Shown piece after piece: positions 9,464 through 20,266 of a DNA stretch of 64,000 bases. The notes beneath the pieces are model-generated. The model saw nothing but the letters and a program-made list of their open reading frames with translations, did no database searches and was not told where the DNA came from. The translations under genes were made by a program, and so were the position numbers. Position 1 is the first letter of the stretch, and each line of letters opens with the position of its first letter. The DNA comes from Haloplanus sp. (GTDB lineage Archaea > Halobacteriota > Halobacteria > Halobacteriales > Haloferacaceae): NCBI RefSeq assembly GCF_028275055.1, contig NZ_JAQCNJ010000006.1, forward strand, positions 1 to 64,000, read 5' to 3'.

Positions 9464-11332
9464 CTACGCCCCGTCGGGGTTGACGAACGTCAGCGCCTCC
9501 CGGACCGCCTCGTCGTCGCCGATGAGCGTGACCCGGTCGCCCAGCTCGATCGTCTGTTCCCCGTCCGGGACGAACGTCTCCCCGTTTCGGGCCACCAGCG
9601 CGATCAGACAACGCGGTGGAAGCTGTGGCCCGATCTCGGAGAGGCTCCTGCCGACGAGTTTCTCGGCGGTGACCTCGACTTCCTGGACATCGCCTCGCTC
9701 CCCGATGTCGTCCATCCAGTTGACGAGCGACGGCCGCTCGATGTAGTCGTCGAAGGCCATCGCGGTGGCGTCGACGGCGGAGATGGCCCGCACCCCGAGG
9801 TCCTCGAATGCGTCGACGTTGCCGGGGTTGTTTACCCGTGCGAGCGTGGTTTCGGGTCCGAACTTCGACTCCGCCAACTGGGCGACCAGCAGGTTCACGT
9901 CGTCGTCGCCGGTGGTCGCGGCAACGATTTTGGCGTTCTCCGCCCCCGCCGAGCGCAACACCTCGGTGTCGGTGCCGTCGCCGTGGTGGACGGTCAACCC
10001 TTCGTTACGAGCCGTTTCGACGGTGTTCACATCCTCCTCGACGAGGACGACGTTCTCTCCACGGCCTTCGAGCCGGGCGGCGAGGGTCTGGCCCACGCTC
10101 CCGGCTCCGATGATGATCACACGCATTGGTATCACGTCGAGAAATTCGGCAATCCGTCTGGCGAACCCGGCTTCCAACGCGACGGTGAGAAAGATGACGA
10201 GAAAGACCGTTCCGACGAGAACGTTCGCCGCCGCCGGCATCCCCTCGGCACGGAACTCGACAGCAAAGAGCGTCGCGACCGAGGCGGGAATAATGCCACG
10301 CGGGCCGACGAAGCTCATAAACAGTTGCTCGCCGCGAGTGAAGCGGTCACCGGCCGTGCTGACGAACACGAGCACCGGTCGGATCACCAACGCGACGGCG
10401 GCGGCGACGATCAACCCACCGACGCCCAACCCGAGGAGATACTCGAACTGTAGCAGCGCTGCGAGCGTGATGAACACAAAGGAGAGAACGATCAACGTCA
10501 CGTCGCCTTTGAAATCGGTGACCTCCTCCTCGTATGGCACGTCGGTGTTGCCGAGGATGACGCCCGCGGTGGCGGCGGCGGCGATGCCGGCCTCCGTGGC
10601 GATGGCCTCGGCCCCGCCGTAGGCCACCAACGCCCCGCCGAGAACGAGGAGACGGGCGTTCTGTGGCGCGTTTCCGGGCGAGAGGTCGACATAGCGGAGC
10701 GCGTAGAAGACGACGGCGGCAACGGCCAACCCGACGACGATTCCGCTCCCGAGTCGCTGTGCAAACAGGGCGAACAACGCGGCGGGTTCGCGAACCTCCG
10801 CGATGATCGCCTCGAAGATGACCACCGCGAGGATGGCCGCCGTCACATCGTTGACGATCCCCTCCGTTTCGAGTGCGGTGCCCACCCGGCTCCGCACCGG
10901 CACCACCTCGAGAATGGGCGCGATGACGGTCGGGCCGGTGGCGACCAGCAACGCCCCGACCAGCGCCGAAACCAGCCACCCCACGCCGAGTGCGTAGTGG
11001 ACGACGACCGCCGTTCCGACGAGCGCGATGGCCGCCCCGAGAGTCACCAACTTGAACGCCGCCGCCGGTGCCTCCCGAAGCCGGCCGATACGGAGGTGGA
11101 ACGCCCCCTCGAAAACGATGACCGCGACCGACAAGCCAACGATGGCCGACAACGCGTTCCCGAAGGAGTCGGGCCCGACGACGCCCAACACCTCCGGGCC
11201 GAGGATCACCCCCGACGCCAACAGAAACACGACGCTCGGAACCTGAAACCGATCGGAGAGGAGCTGTGCCACGACGCCAACCCCGATGAGGGCGGCGACC
11301 AGCGTGATCAGATTCCCCCCGCCGGCTGTCAT
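9464..11332 (-). CDS. Cation:proton antiporter (CPA family) with C-terminal TrkA-N/TrkA-C domains
   Basis: multi-TM N-terminal half; RVIIIGAGSVGQTLAARLEGRGENVVLVEED (TrkA-N), LIGDDEAVREAL (TrkA-C); start at MTAGGGN. Confidence 0.92.
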   Translation of the reverse strand: MTAGGGNLITLVAALIGVGVVAQLLSDRFQVPSVVFLLASGVILGPEVLGVVGPDSFGNALSAIVGLSVAVIVFEGAFHLRIGRLREAPAAAFKLVTLGAAIALVGTAVVVHYALGVGWLVSALVGALLVATGPTVIAPILEVVPVRSRVGTALETEGIVNDVTAAILAVVIFEAIIAEVREPAALFALFAQRLGSGIVVGLAVAAVVFYALRYVDLSPGNAPQNARLLVLGGALVAYGGAEAIATEAGIAAAATAGVILGNTDVPYEEEVTDFKGDVTLIVLSFVFITLAALLQFEYLLGLGVGGLIVAAAVALVIRPVLVFVSTAGDRFTRGEQLFMSFVGPRGIIPASVATLFAVEFRAEGMPAAANVLVGTVFLVIFLTVALEAGFARRIAEFLDVIPMRVIIIGAGSVGQTLAARLEGRGENVVLVEEDVNTVETARNEGLTVHHGDGTDTEVLRSAGAENAKIVAATTGDDDVNLLVAQLAESKFGPETTLARVNNPGNVDAFEDLGVRAISAVDATAMAFDDYIERPSLVNWMDDIGERGDVQEVEVTAEKLVGRSLSEIGPQLPPRCLIALVARNGETFVPDGEQTIELGDRVTLIGDDEAVREALTFVNPDGA

Positions 11333-11453
11333 CGGTACGCCTCCATGCGTCCACGACGACACGAGCGACGCCGATAAAACCCGCCCTTTCGCCCCAAATA
11401 TCAGTGAAAAAAACAGACCGACCCCCGAGCCACCCGGTGTGGGAGACGAGCGC

Positions 11454-12353
11454 TCACCCTTGACCGTCGAAATAGCCGAGAACGCCACGCACGTTGAGAC
11501 GGCGTTCCGCCCGTGCCTTCCGTCCCCCCCACGGGTCGACCGGTTCCGTCGTCTCGACGAAATGGTCGATAACGGCCTCGTCGTCGCCGAGTTCCGACCG
11601 CTTCGTGCGGACGCGGTCGACCCACTCGGAGAGGACCTCGTCGTACTCCGTCATCAGTCCCGGCGTGAACGGTGCGTCGCCGAAGTGCCCGAAACAGATC
11701 CTGTCGGGGTTACGGTCGGCGATGGCCGCGGCGTCGTCGAGACAGGTTTCCAAATCGAAGTTCGCCGGCGGTGACGTGGGCTGTAATCGTTCCGCACCCG
11801 GCGGCCGGATACCCGCGGCATCCCCCGAAAAGAGCACGTCGTCGCCGCGGTCGTGGAAGCACACCTGATGTGGGGCGTGGCCGGGGGCGTGCACCACGTC
11901 GAGAACGCGGTCGCCGAGGTCGATCACGTCCCCGCCCTCGATCGCCTCGATCCGGTCTTCGGGGATCGGTTTCGGGTCGACGTAGTACCCCCACTGGTCG
12001 CCGACGGCCGCCTTCGTCCCGGCGACCAGCCGATCGGGGTCGACCAGGTGGGAGACGCCGGTCTCGTGGGTTCGAACCGTCGCGTCGGGGTACTCCGCCA
12101 ACAGATAGCCCGCCCCGCCCGCGTGGTCGAGGTGGATGTGCGTCGTCAACACGAGGTCGAGGGCGTCGACGCCCACCTCGTCGAGGGCGTCGATCACGCG
12201 GTCGACGTTCGTCCCGAGGCCGGTGTCGACGACCGCCGGTCGCTCGGCGTCGAGGATGTAGACCGATCCGTAGCCGGGCACGTCGTACGCGCCCGTGTCG
12301 ACGTAGTAGAGGTCGGTACAGTCGGGGACGGCGGTGAGGTCGCCGATAGCCAT
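11454..12353 (-). CDS. MBL-fold metallo-hydrolase
   Basis: TTHIHLDHAGG, HAPGHAPHQVCF, FSGDAAGI; start at MAIGDLTAV. Confidence 0.92.
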   Translation of the reverse strand: MAIGDLTAVPDCTDLYYVDTGAYDVPGYGSVYILDAERPAVVDTGLGTNVDRVIDALDEVGVDALDLVLTTHIHLDHAGGAGYLLAEYPDATVRTHETGVSHLVDPDRLVAGTKAAVGDQWGYYVDPKPIPEDRIEAIEGGDVIDLGDRVLDVVHAPGHAPHQVCFHDRGDDVLFSGDAAGIRPPGAERLQPTSPPANFDLETCLDDAAAIADRNPDRICFGHFGDAPFTPGLMTEYDEVLSEWVDRVRTKRSELGDDEAVIDHFVETTEPVDPWGGRKARAERRLNVRGVLGYFDGQG

Positions 12354-12452
12354 GGTCGAATCCCGACGGCGGCGGTAAAAAGCGTTCTGACGCCCCACCC
12401 CGGCCGGTCGGTCCCGACACGGTTTTGTCTCGGCCGCGAGAATCCCCGGCAA

Positions 12453-13838
12453 ATGCTCAGCAGGCAGTATCTCCGCGAGAACCCCGACACCGTTCGGCGA
12501 ACCCTCGAGAACCGGGGGATGGCCGACGACGTGGATCTCGACCGACTGCTGGAGGTCGACGAGGAGTGGCGGTCGCTCAAAAGCGAGGGTGACGACCTGA
12601 GACACGAGCGAAACGAGGTCAGCGACCGGATCGGCCGCCTCAAAGCCGAGGGAGAGGAGGCGGCGGCCCAGGAGGCCATCGAGCGGTCGTCGGAACTCAA
12701 AACGCGTCTGGAGACGGTCGAATCCGAGGCCGATGACCTCGAAGCCGATCTGAAGGCCGGTCTGCTGGAACTCCCGAACGTCCCCCACGAGGACGTGCCG
12801 GTCGGTGACGACGAGAGCGACAACGTCGAGGACCGCCGCCACGGCTTCGACGACCTGCGAGACCTGCCCGAGACCGTCACGCCCCACTACGACCTCGGCG
12901 AGAAACTCGACGTGATCGACGAGGCCCGCGGCGCGAAAACGACGGGGGCGGGCTTCTACTTTCTGAAAGGTGACGGCGCGCGTCTCGAACACGCGCTCAT
13001 CCAGTTCATGATGGACGTTCACCGCGAACAGGGCTATGTCGACCTCTTTCCCCCGGTCCCGGTCAAGTCCACGTCGATGGAAGGGACCGGCCAACTCCCG
13101 AAGTTCGCCGATGACGCCTACCGGATCGGCGGCGGCGAGACGGAGGCCTACGACGACGACGACCTCTGGCTGTGTCCCACCGCGGAGGTGCCCGTCACCA
13201 ACATGTACGCCGACGATATCCTCCTCCGGGACGACCTCCCGCTCAAACACCAAGCCTACACCCCGAACTTCCGGCGCGAGGCGGGCGAACACGGCACGGA
13301 GACGCGGGGTATCGTTCGCGTCCACCAGTTCAACAAGGTCGAACTCGTCAACTTCGTCGAACCCGAGAACAGTTACGACCGACTCGAAGCCCTCGTCGAC
13401 GAGGCCGAGGCGGTGCTTCGGCGGCTCGAACTCCCGTACCGCGTTCTGACGCTCTGTACGGGCGACCTCACCTTCGCCTCCGCAAAGACCTACGACATCG
13501 AGGTGTGGGCCCCCGGCACCGACGCCGACGACGGCCCGGACCGTGGCGGGCGGTGGCTCGAGGTTTCCAGCGCCTCGAACTTCGAGGACTTCCAAGCCCG
13601 GCGCGCGGGGCTTCGTTACCGCCCCGAGCGCCACGAATCGGCGGAGTATCTCCACACGCTCAACGCCTCCGGCACCGCCGTCGGACGTGTGATGGTCGCC
13701 ATCCTCGAATACTACCAGAACGAGGACGGCACCGTCACCGTCCCTGAGGTTCTCCGGCCGTACATGGACGGGAGGGAGGTCATCGAGGGCCACGAGAAGG
13801 TCGGCGAGAGTGCGGTGGGCGCGGGCGACAGGGAGTGA
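12453..13838 (+). CDS. serS: Seryl-tRNA synthetase
   Basis: MLSRQYLRENPDTVRRTLENRG..., class II motifs FRREAG, VHQFNKVELVNF, EVSSASNFEDFQARR. Confidence 0.97.
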   Translation: MLSRQYLRENPDTVRRTLENRGMADDVDLDRLLEVDEEWRSLKSEGDDLRHERNEVSDRIGRLKAEGEEAAAQEAIERSSELKTRLETVESEADDLEADLKAGLLELPNVPHEDVPVGDDESDNVEDRRHGFDDLRDLPETVTPHYDLGEKLDVIDEARGAKTTGAGFYFLKGDGARLEHALIQFMMDVHREQGYVDLFPPVPVKSTSMEGTGQLPKFADDAYRIGGGETEAYDDDDLWLCPTAEVPVTNMYADDILLRDDLPLKHQAYTPNFRREAGEHGTETRGIVRVHQFNKVELVNFVEPENSYDRLEALVDEAEAVLRRLELPYRVLTLCTGDLTFASAKTYDIEVWAPGTDADDGPDRGGRWLEVSSASNFEDFQARRAGLRYRPERHESAEYLHTLNASGTAVGRVMVAILEYYQNEDGTVTVPEVLRPYMDGREVIEGHEKVGESAVGAGDRE

Positions 13839-13890
13839 GGTGCCGCGGTCGACGCCGGTAGGCCAATCGTAACTATATGTGCGGGCTGCT

Positions 13891-14582
13891 AGGTCGCGTT
13901 AAGTTAGAGAATGAGGCGCTCGACTTCAGAGTGTCTATGGCCGAAATCGAACGCCTCAGCGAACGTATCGCGTGGATCGACTTGTCGTTTGTGGAGCGAG
14001 ATCGAACGCCGCGATGGGCGATTGAAGTAGGGATCCGCGGTCATTTGGCCGGTATGTCACTACGTGAGGTAAGTAAATTTCTCGAAAGCTTTGGGATCAA
14101 TCGGAGTCACGTCGCTATTCATAACTGGGTTCATAAAGCCGATCTACAGCCGATCTCGACCGTCTCCGAGGATCAACTTGCGGTTGACGAAAAGATGATC
14201 CGCCTCCATGGCCAGAAGTTCTGGCTGTACGGCGCGGTTGATCCACAGACGAACGAGATCCTTCACGTGAGCCTCTATCCGACCGCAAATAAACAGACCA
14301 CGCGATGGTTTCTCACCGAGCTACACCGCCGCTATCAACTCAATGACGTGGAATTTCTCGTCGATGACGCAGACTATCTCGGATCAGTTCTCGCTGAAGA
14401 TGGCTATCGATTTCAAATCATTCGACATGGAAATCGGAATGCCATCGAACGTGTCTTTTGGGAAATAAAACGATGAACATTATCGTTTGCGAATAGTTTC
14501 AGCAATGTCGCGCTAGAGACAGCTCAAAACTGGCTCGAAGCCTTCGCCGTCTACCACAATTCACGCCAAACTTAATATGACC
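13891..14582 (+). mobile_element. IS6-family-like insertion sequence (692 bp)
   Basis: imperfect terminal repeats AGGTCGCGTTAAGTT / AACTTAATATGACC flanked by 7-bp direct repeat GGCTGCT (13884-13890 and 14583-14589); encodes an IS6-like transposase. Confidence 0.85.
13937..14575 (+). pseudogene. IS6-like transposase interrupted by one in-frame TGA
   Basis: MAEIERLSERIAWIDL...VDEK...VDDADYL...IERVFWEIKR-TGA(14474-14476)-TLSFANSFSNVALETAQNWLEAFAVYHNSRQT-TAA, same frame. Confidence 0.88.
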
Positions 14583-14601
14583 GGCTGCTGCTGTCGACGT
14601 G

Positions 14602-14892
14602 ATGGCAGACGTTCCAACCGACGACCCGACCGGCACAGTTACGAACGACTACTTTGAGCAGGAGTACGAAGTGAGTGCCGCCGAGGCCGGTGAGTTCCTC
14701 GCCGAACTGGGCGAACAGCTCCAGTCCGGGGACGGGGACGTGACGGTCTCCGGCGACGACTGGGACCTTCCCTTCACTTACAGGGAGCCAGTCGAACTCG
14801 AGTTCGAATTCACCGGCGGCCACGATTCGGAACTGGAGATCGAGGTCGAACTGTCGACGGCGGGCGACGAGTCGCCCCCGTCGCTCGGCTAG
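14602..14892 (+). CDS. amphi-Trp domain-containing protein
   Basis: VTNDYFEQEYEVSAAEAGEFLAELGEQLQSG...WDLPFTYREPVELEFEF. Confidence 0.8.
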   Translation: MADVPTDDPTGTVTNDYFEQEYEVSAAEAGEFLAELGEQLQSGDGDVTVSGDDWDLPFTYREPVELEFEFTGGHDSELEIEVELSTAGDESPPSLG

Positions 14893-15239
14893 TCGGTGTA
14901 CGTCGTGAGCGACGCGACCCGGTCGCCCTCGACCCGGTGGACGTCGACGAAGCCGAACAACTCGTCGCCGTCGACCGCCCGAAGGCGACCCCGGGCGAAC
15001 GTCTCTCGCTCCCCGGCACACACCGAGTCGAGGACGTGTTCGGTGTCCGTTCGGGGTCGCTCCTCGCGCATGAACCGGACGAACCGGTCCCGGCCGTCGA
15101 GGGTGCGGTCCGGCCGCCGGTGGACGAACTCCGGGTCGAGGAGGCTCCGGAGGCGGTCGTACTCCCCGGCGTCGATGGCGGCGTAGAACGCCCGAACCGT
15201 CCCCGCTGCCGTCGCGTCCCCGCCGGCGTCGTCGTCCAT
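14889..15239 (-). CDS. NTF2/SnoaL-like protein
   Basis: [47 protein letters not shown]; start at MDDDAGGD. Confidence 0.75.
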   Translation of the reverse strand: MDDDAGGDATAAGTVRAFYAAIDAGEYDRLRSLLDPEFVHRRPDRTLDGRDRFVRFMREERPRTDTEHVLDSVCAGERETFARGRLRAVDGDELFGFVDVHRVEGDRVASLTTYTD

Positions 15240-15319
15240 ACCCTCCGGTGGGGGACGGCGGGGGAAAATCGTTGCCGTCGCCCCGGTCCGCTTTTGTCCG
15301 TCGACCGCCTGCCTCCGGC

Positions 15320-15808
15320 GTGGACCTGCACGTTCGCTACGCGGGCGACGACGACCCCGAGAAGTGTACCGCCCGCAAACTCGCGCGGTTCGACCTCGCC
15401 GACCTCCACCGTTCGGACCGCGCGACACCGCATGGGGTCGTTCTCAATCCACACGCCGAACGGGCACTCTCCCCGGCCGATGTGACGGAAACGCTCGTGG
15501 CGCTCGACTGCTCGTGGGAGTCGGCGGACGAAGCCCGGTTTTCCCTCCCCGGCGACCACCGGGCGCTCCCCTATCTGGTCGCCGGAAACCCGATCAACTT
15601 CGGCAGGCCGTTCCGTCTGACGACCGTTGAGGCTCTCGCCGCCGGCCTGGTCGTTCTCGGTCATCGTCCCCACGCCGAGCGTATCCTCTCGAAGTTCACG
15701 TGGGGCGAGACGTTTCTCGAACTCAACGACGAACCGCTCCGGCGGTACGCCGACTGCGCGGACTCCGAGGCGGTCGTCGCGGTTCAACAGGAGTATTTGG
15801 ACCGATAA
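15320..15808 (+). CDS. DUF367 / Tsr3-like rRNA aminocarboxypropyltransferase
   Basis: GTG start; [72 protein letters not shown]. Confidence 0.85.
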   Translation: MDLHVRYAGDDDPEKCTARKLARFDLADLHRSDRATPHGVVLNPHAERALSPADVTETLVALDCSWESADEARFSLPGDHRALPYLVAGNPINFGRPFRLTTVEALAAGLVVLGHRPHAERILSKFTWGETFLELNDEPLRRYADCADSEAVVAVQQEYLDR

Positions 15809-15862
15809 CGCGGCGAGCGCCGGAAGGACGGTCTTTTATCCGCGGGAGTTGAAAACACGACA

Positions 15863-16867
15863 ATGATTTTCGAAGCCCTGCCGACCACGCCTCGGTCGGA
15901 GGAACTCATCGACAAGGCCTTCTCGCGGGCCGCCCGCTCCGGTCGCGCGAAGTCGGGACTGGAGGCCCAGCAGTCGATGCTCCAGACGGCGGGCAACATC
16001 CTCTCGGACAATCTGGAGAACGTGGTGACGGAGTGGCCGGATTTCGGCGTCGTCGACCCCTTCTACCGCGAACTCGCCGACGCCGTGTTGCGCGGCTCGA
16101 TGCCTTCCCGTGCCGGCGACGACGGGACCGAACAGGTGGGCGTCGACGCCCTCCGGGCCAGTCTCTCCGAGGTGACGTGGGCTGGCCGACAGGTCGAGGC
16201 CATCCAGCGGGAGTACAACGGCAAACTCCGCAACGCCGACCTGGAGACGGCGCGAAAGCACCGCAAGCAGGCGTTCGCACGGATGGCGGACGTTGTTGAG
16301 GAGGTCGAGACCGACCTTCTGCGGATCGGCGAGGCACGGAACGCGCTCCGTGACCTGCCGGACATCCGCCCGGACGAACCGGCCATCGTCGTCGCCGGCT
16401 ACCCCAACGTCGGCAAGTCGTCGTTCGTGAACGCGGTCACACGCGCCGACAACGAGATCGCGCGCTACCCGTTTACGACTCGGGGCATCCAGATCGGCCA
16501 CCTCGAACGCGACCACGTCCGCTACCAGATCATCGACACGCCGGGCCTGCTCGACCGCCCGGCCGACGAGCGAAACGACATCGAGAGTCAAGCGGTGAGT
16601 GCCCTCGGACATCTGGCCGATGCCGTCCTCTTTGTCGTCGACGCCAGCGGGGCGTGTGGCTACCCCACCGACGCCCAACTCGACCTTCGTGATTCGGTCG
16701 TCGATCGGTTCGACGCCCCGGTCATCACCGTCTGTAACAAGAGCGACCGTTCCGACGATGTGGATGCCGACGCCTACATGAGCGTCACCGACGGGGAACG
16801 CGTTGAGACCGTTCTCGATCTGGCCGTCGACGCCGTCGACTGGGAGCCGGACCTTCCCTCGCGCTAG
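15863..16867 (+). CDS. NOG1-family GTP-binding protein
   Basis: VAGYPNVGKSSFVNAVTRA, YQIIDTPGLLDRP, VCNKSD. Confidence 0.9.
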   Translation: MIFEALPTTPRSEELIDKAFSRAARSGRAKSGLEAQQSMLQTAGNILSDNLENVVTEWPDFGVVDPFYRELADAVLRGSMPSRAGDDGTEQVGVDALRASLSEVTWAGRQVEAIQREYNGKLRNADLETARKHRKQAFARMADVVEEVETDLLRIGEARNALRDLPDIRPDEPAIVVAGYPNVGKSSFVNAVTRADNEIARYPFTTRGIQIGHLERDHVRYQIIDTPGLLDRPADERNDIESQAVSALGHLADAVLFVVDASGACGYPTDAQLDLRDSVVDRFDAPVITVCNKSDRSDDVDADAYMSVTDGERVETVLDLAVDAVDWEPDLPSR

Positions 16868-17205
16868 GCCGTGGCGTCGGTGCCACCGACGCTCGCGGTC
16901 ACCTCCGGATCCGTCGCACCGTTTTCCTCCGTGTCGACCCGTACCCGCCGGCCGGCGACCGTCGCACACCCCCGCCTCGACGCACGGCTATGTGTCCACG
17001 ACAACGAGGCCACCGGAGACACGGCCGAGTCGCCCGACGGGAAGCGGTGTGAGAGCGTCGACCCCTCGCCATCGAGAGTGTGACGGGGCGACTCCAACCT
17101 GCCCGCCGACACCGCCACCCGGACGAGTCACACGGGACCGTGTCCCGCCCACCCCGCCCGTTCGACGGAGCGCCGCCCGCGTTCCCGGCACCGACGCCCG
17201 CGGAA

Positions 17206-17766
17206 TCAGTCCTCGACCGTCGCTTCCGACCCCGTCCGGTCGGCGAACTTCTCGCGCACCTTCCGCATCTTGGGGCGGATCTGCACCTGACAGTACGCCT
17301 GCTGTGGGTTGTTCGCGTAGTAGTTCTGGTGGTACGGGTCGGCCTCGTAGAACGTCTCCAAGGGCTCGATTTCGGTGACGATCGGGTCATCGTAGTCGTC
17401 GGCGAGGCGGTCGACAACGGCCTCGACGGTCGCCCGTTGCTCGTCGTCGTGGTAGAAAACGGCCGAGCGGTACTGTGACCCCACGTCCGGCCCTTGTCGG
17501 TCCTCGGTGGTCGGATTGTGAAGGGTGAAAAACACCTCCAACAGGGTCTCATAACCCACCACGTCGGGGTCGTACTCGACCTGCACCGCCTCGGCGTGGC
17601 CGGTCCGACCCGAACACACCGCCTCGTAACTGGGGTTCTCGACGTGCCCGCCACAGTAGCCCGAGGTCACCTCGTCGACCCCTGCCAGTTCCTCGAAGGG
17701 CGCTTCCAGACACCAGAAACACCCGCCTGCAAGCGTCGCCACCGCGTGGTCATTGTCGTCGGTCAT
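17206..17766 (-). CDS. msrA: Peptide-methionine (S)-S-oxide reductase
   Basis: LAGGCFWCLEAPFEELAGVDEVTSGYCGG, GHAEAVQVEYDP. Confidence 0.95.
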   Translation of the reverse strand: MTDDNDHAVATLAGGCFWCLEAPFEELAGVDEVTSGYCGGHVENPSYEAVCSGRTGHAEAVQVEYDPDVVGYETLLEVFFTLHNPTTEDRQGPDVGSQYRSAVFYHDDEQRATVEAVVDRLADDYDDPIVTEIEPLETFYEADPYHQNYYANNPQQAYCQVQIRPKMRKVREKFADRTGSEATVED

Positions 17767-17845
17767 ACGCCCATGTAGGGGCCGGCCCCGTATGTACTCC
17801 GTGCCCGGCAGGAAGCTTTTCGACCCTGCCGTCCCAGATAATGGT

Positions 17846-18649
17846 ATGCCCTCGCTTGATGACACGGTGACCGACCGGTTGCGGGCGGTCGTCATCGTGC
17901 TTCTGGTCTCCGGTGTCGGCCTTGGCGTCGGTGTTGCGCTCGTGGTGGCGCTTTCGCTCGGACTGACGGCCCGTGGTGTGGAGCCGTCGCCGGTGACATT
18001 TCTGGTTATCTCGCTCGTGTCCGTCCAAGGCGTCGCCTTCGGCGGTGTCGCCCTGAGCTACCTCCGTCTGCGCGACCGGTCGCTCCGGAGCCTCGGCGTC
18101 CGTCTCCCGTCGATCCGTGAGGTCCTGATCGTCGTCGGCGGGTACGCGGCGGCGCTCGTGGCCGCCGTTGTCGGGTCGATCGTTGTTTCCGTGACCGGCG
18201 CGCCGGCCGGCGAGAACCAGGTCTCGGAGTTCGCCAGCACCGATCCGACGGTTCTGCTCTGGCTCATCCCCGCCTCGATACTGCTCATCGGCCCAGGCGA
18301 GGAACTCCTCTTCCGTGGTATCGTTCAGGGCCGCCTCCGTGAAACGTTCGCCGCCGTTCCCGGTGTCGTTCTCGCGAGTGCCCTTTTTGCGGCAATCCAC
18401 TACGTCGCGCTGACCGGTGGGGCGGGCGGCCGACTCGTGACGGTGGGGGTTCTCTTTTTCCCCGCACTCGTCTTCGGCGGCGTCTACGAACTGACCGACA
18501 ACCTCGTCGTGCCGTCGCTGGTTCATGGGGCGTACAACGCGACGCTGTTTGCCTTCGCTTATTTGGCGATTCGGCTGTCCGAGAGCGGTGGACTTCCCGA
18601 ACAGGGGGCGTCCGTCGTCGTCGTGGTGACGGCGGCGCTCCCGGGCTGA
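17846..18649 (+). CDS. CPBP-family intramembrane metalloprotease
   Basis: multi-TM; GPGEELLFRGIVQGRL, FAAIHY, LVHGAYNA. Confidence 0.87.
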   Translation: MPSLDDTVTDRLRAVVIVLLVSGVGLGVGVALVVALSLGLTARGVEPSPVTFLVISLVSVQGVAFGGVALSYLRLRDRSLRSLGVRLPSIREVLIVVGGYAAALVAAVVGSIVVSVTGAPAGENQVSEFASTDPTVLLWLIPASILLIGPGEELLFRGIVQGRLRETFAAVPGVVLASALFAAIHYVALTGGAGGRLVTVGVLFFPALVFGGVYELTDNLVVPSLVHGAYNATLFAFAYLAIRLSESGGLPEQGASVVVVVTAALPG

Positions 18650-18697
18650 TCCGGCCGGGAGCGGAACGCTTACCGCCACGCCCGGGGAAACCGGGGT

Positions 18698-20197
18698 ATG
18701 CGCGAACGCTTCGAGCTCCGGCGCGGTGACGCACTCGGCCGGATTGGGGAGTTGACCGTCCCCCACGCCGGTCGAACCGTCGAGACGCCGGCACTCCTCC
18801 CCGTCATCAACCCCAATCTCCGGACGGTGTCGCCCGCCCGCCTCGAAGCCGAGTTCGGTGCCGACGCCCTCATCACCAACGCATACATTATCCGCGGGAC
18901 CGAGGACCTCCGCGAGCGGGCACTCGATGAGGGACTCCACGAGATGCTCGAGTTCTCGGGTGTTATCGTCACCGATTCCGGCTCCTTCCAGCTTTCCGAG
19001 TACGGCGAAATCGACGTGACGACCCGCGAGATACTCGACTTTCAGCGCGCCATCGGCTCCGACGTGGCGACGCCGGTCGACGTGCCGACGCCGCCCGACG
19101 CCACCCGCGAGACCGCCGAGGCCGATCTTGAAACGACCGAACGGGCCCTCGCCGACGCCGAGGCGGTCGACACCGGCGAGATGCTTCTCAACGCGCCGAT
19201 TCAGGGGTCGACACACCTCGACCTGCGGGAGGCGGCCGCCCGTCACGCCGACGCCACCGACCTCGACGTGTTTCCCGTCGGCGCGGTCGTTCCGCTGATG
19301 AACGACTACCGCTACGCCGACGTGGTCGACGTTGTCGCGGCCGCGAAACGGGGACTCGGCGCGGACGCCCCCGTCCACCTCTTCGGTGCGGGCCACCCGA
19401 TGATGTTCGCGCTCGCGGTCGCGATGGGGTGTGACCTCTTCGATTCCGCGGCCTACGCCATCTACGCCCGCGACGGGCGTTATCTCACCGTTCGCGGGAC
19501 GAAACACCTCGCCGACATCGACTACTTCCCCTGTTCGTGTCCGATCTGTACGTCTCACACCCCCGAGGAGCTCCGCGCGGCGGAGAACGGTGAGCGGGAT
19601 CGTCTGCTGGCCGAACACAACCTCCACGTCTCCTTTGCGGAGATCCGCCGGATCAAAACGGCGATCCGCGAGGGGACTCTGCTGGAACTCGTCGAATCGC
19701 GCGCCCGTGCCCACCCCGCGATGCTCGACGGCTACCGGACGCTTCTGGACCACGCCGAACGGATCGAGCGCCACGACCCGGCCTCCAAGGGCACCTTCTT
19801 TTATTGTTCGACCGAAAGCGCCCGCCGGCCCGAGGTGGTCCGCCACCACGGCCGCCTCACCCGTCTCGACGCGCCCGACTGCCTCCTGTTGACCGAAGGT
19901 AACTCGCCCTCGGACGACCGCTTCGACGCCGCGTGGCGCGTCCTGCCGCCCTTTGGTCCCGTCCCTCGGGCCCTGTCGGAAACCTACCCCTTCACCGCCG
20001 AACTCCCCGACCGGATCGATCCGGCCGCACAGGTGGCCGCCGCCCGCGGGGTCGTACGCCTCGTCGCCGCGAACCCCGAGACGAGCGTGACGCTCGTCCA
20101 CGACGACTGGCCGGCGTCGGCGCTCACACCGATCCCCGAGTCGGTGACCGTCGAATGCCTCGGCCGGCGGCATACCGGCGGCGTCGACCGAGACTGA
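18698..20197 (+). CDS. tgtA: tRNA-guanine(15) transglycosylase
   Basis: [46 protein letters not shown]. Confidence 0.96.
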   Translation: MRERFELRRGDALGRIGELTVPHAGRTVETPALLPVINPNLRTVSPARLEAEFGADALITNAYIIRGTEDLRERALDEGLHEMLEFSGVIVTDSGSFQLSEYGEIDVTTREILDFQRAIGSDVATPVDVPTPPDATRETAEADLETTERALADAEAVDTGEMLLNAPIQGSTHLDLREAAARHADATDLDVFPVGAVVPLMNDYRYADVVDVVAAAKRGLGADAPVHLFGAGHPMMFALAVAMGCDLFDSAAYAIYARDGRYLTVRGTKHLADIDYFPCSCPICTSHTPEELRAAENGERDRLLAEHNLHVSFAEIRRIKTAIREGTLLELVESRARAHPAMLDGYRTLLDHAERIERHDPASKGTFFYCSTESARRPEVVRHHGRLTRLDAPDCLLLTEGNSPSDDRFDAAWRVLPPFGPVPRALSETYPFTAELPDRIDPAAQVAAARGVVRLVAANPETSVTLVHDDWPASALTPIPESVTVECLGRRHTGGVDRD

Positions 20198-20266
20198 CCG
20201 TTCGTCCGAGGGTCTGCGCACCCACACATCATTCATATACACGCAGACCGTATGTGCCAGTGACAG

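Noticed and set aside
12354-13793. Minus-strand extension of the MBL-fold ORF (779 aa)
   Set aside because: It is antisense to serS, an artefact of GC-rich open frames; the real start is MAIGDLTAV at 12353
16864-17118. Minus-strand ORF after NOG1 (…VAGRRVRVDTEENGATDPEVTASVGGTDATA)
   Set aside because: The C-terminal part has coding-like codon use but the upstream half does not; could be a decayed gene, not called
17767-20242. 830-aa minus-strand ORF over tgtA and the CPBP gene
   Set aside because: Antisense shadow ORF; the plus-strand products are unambiguous families
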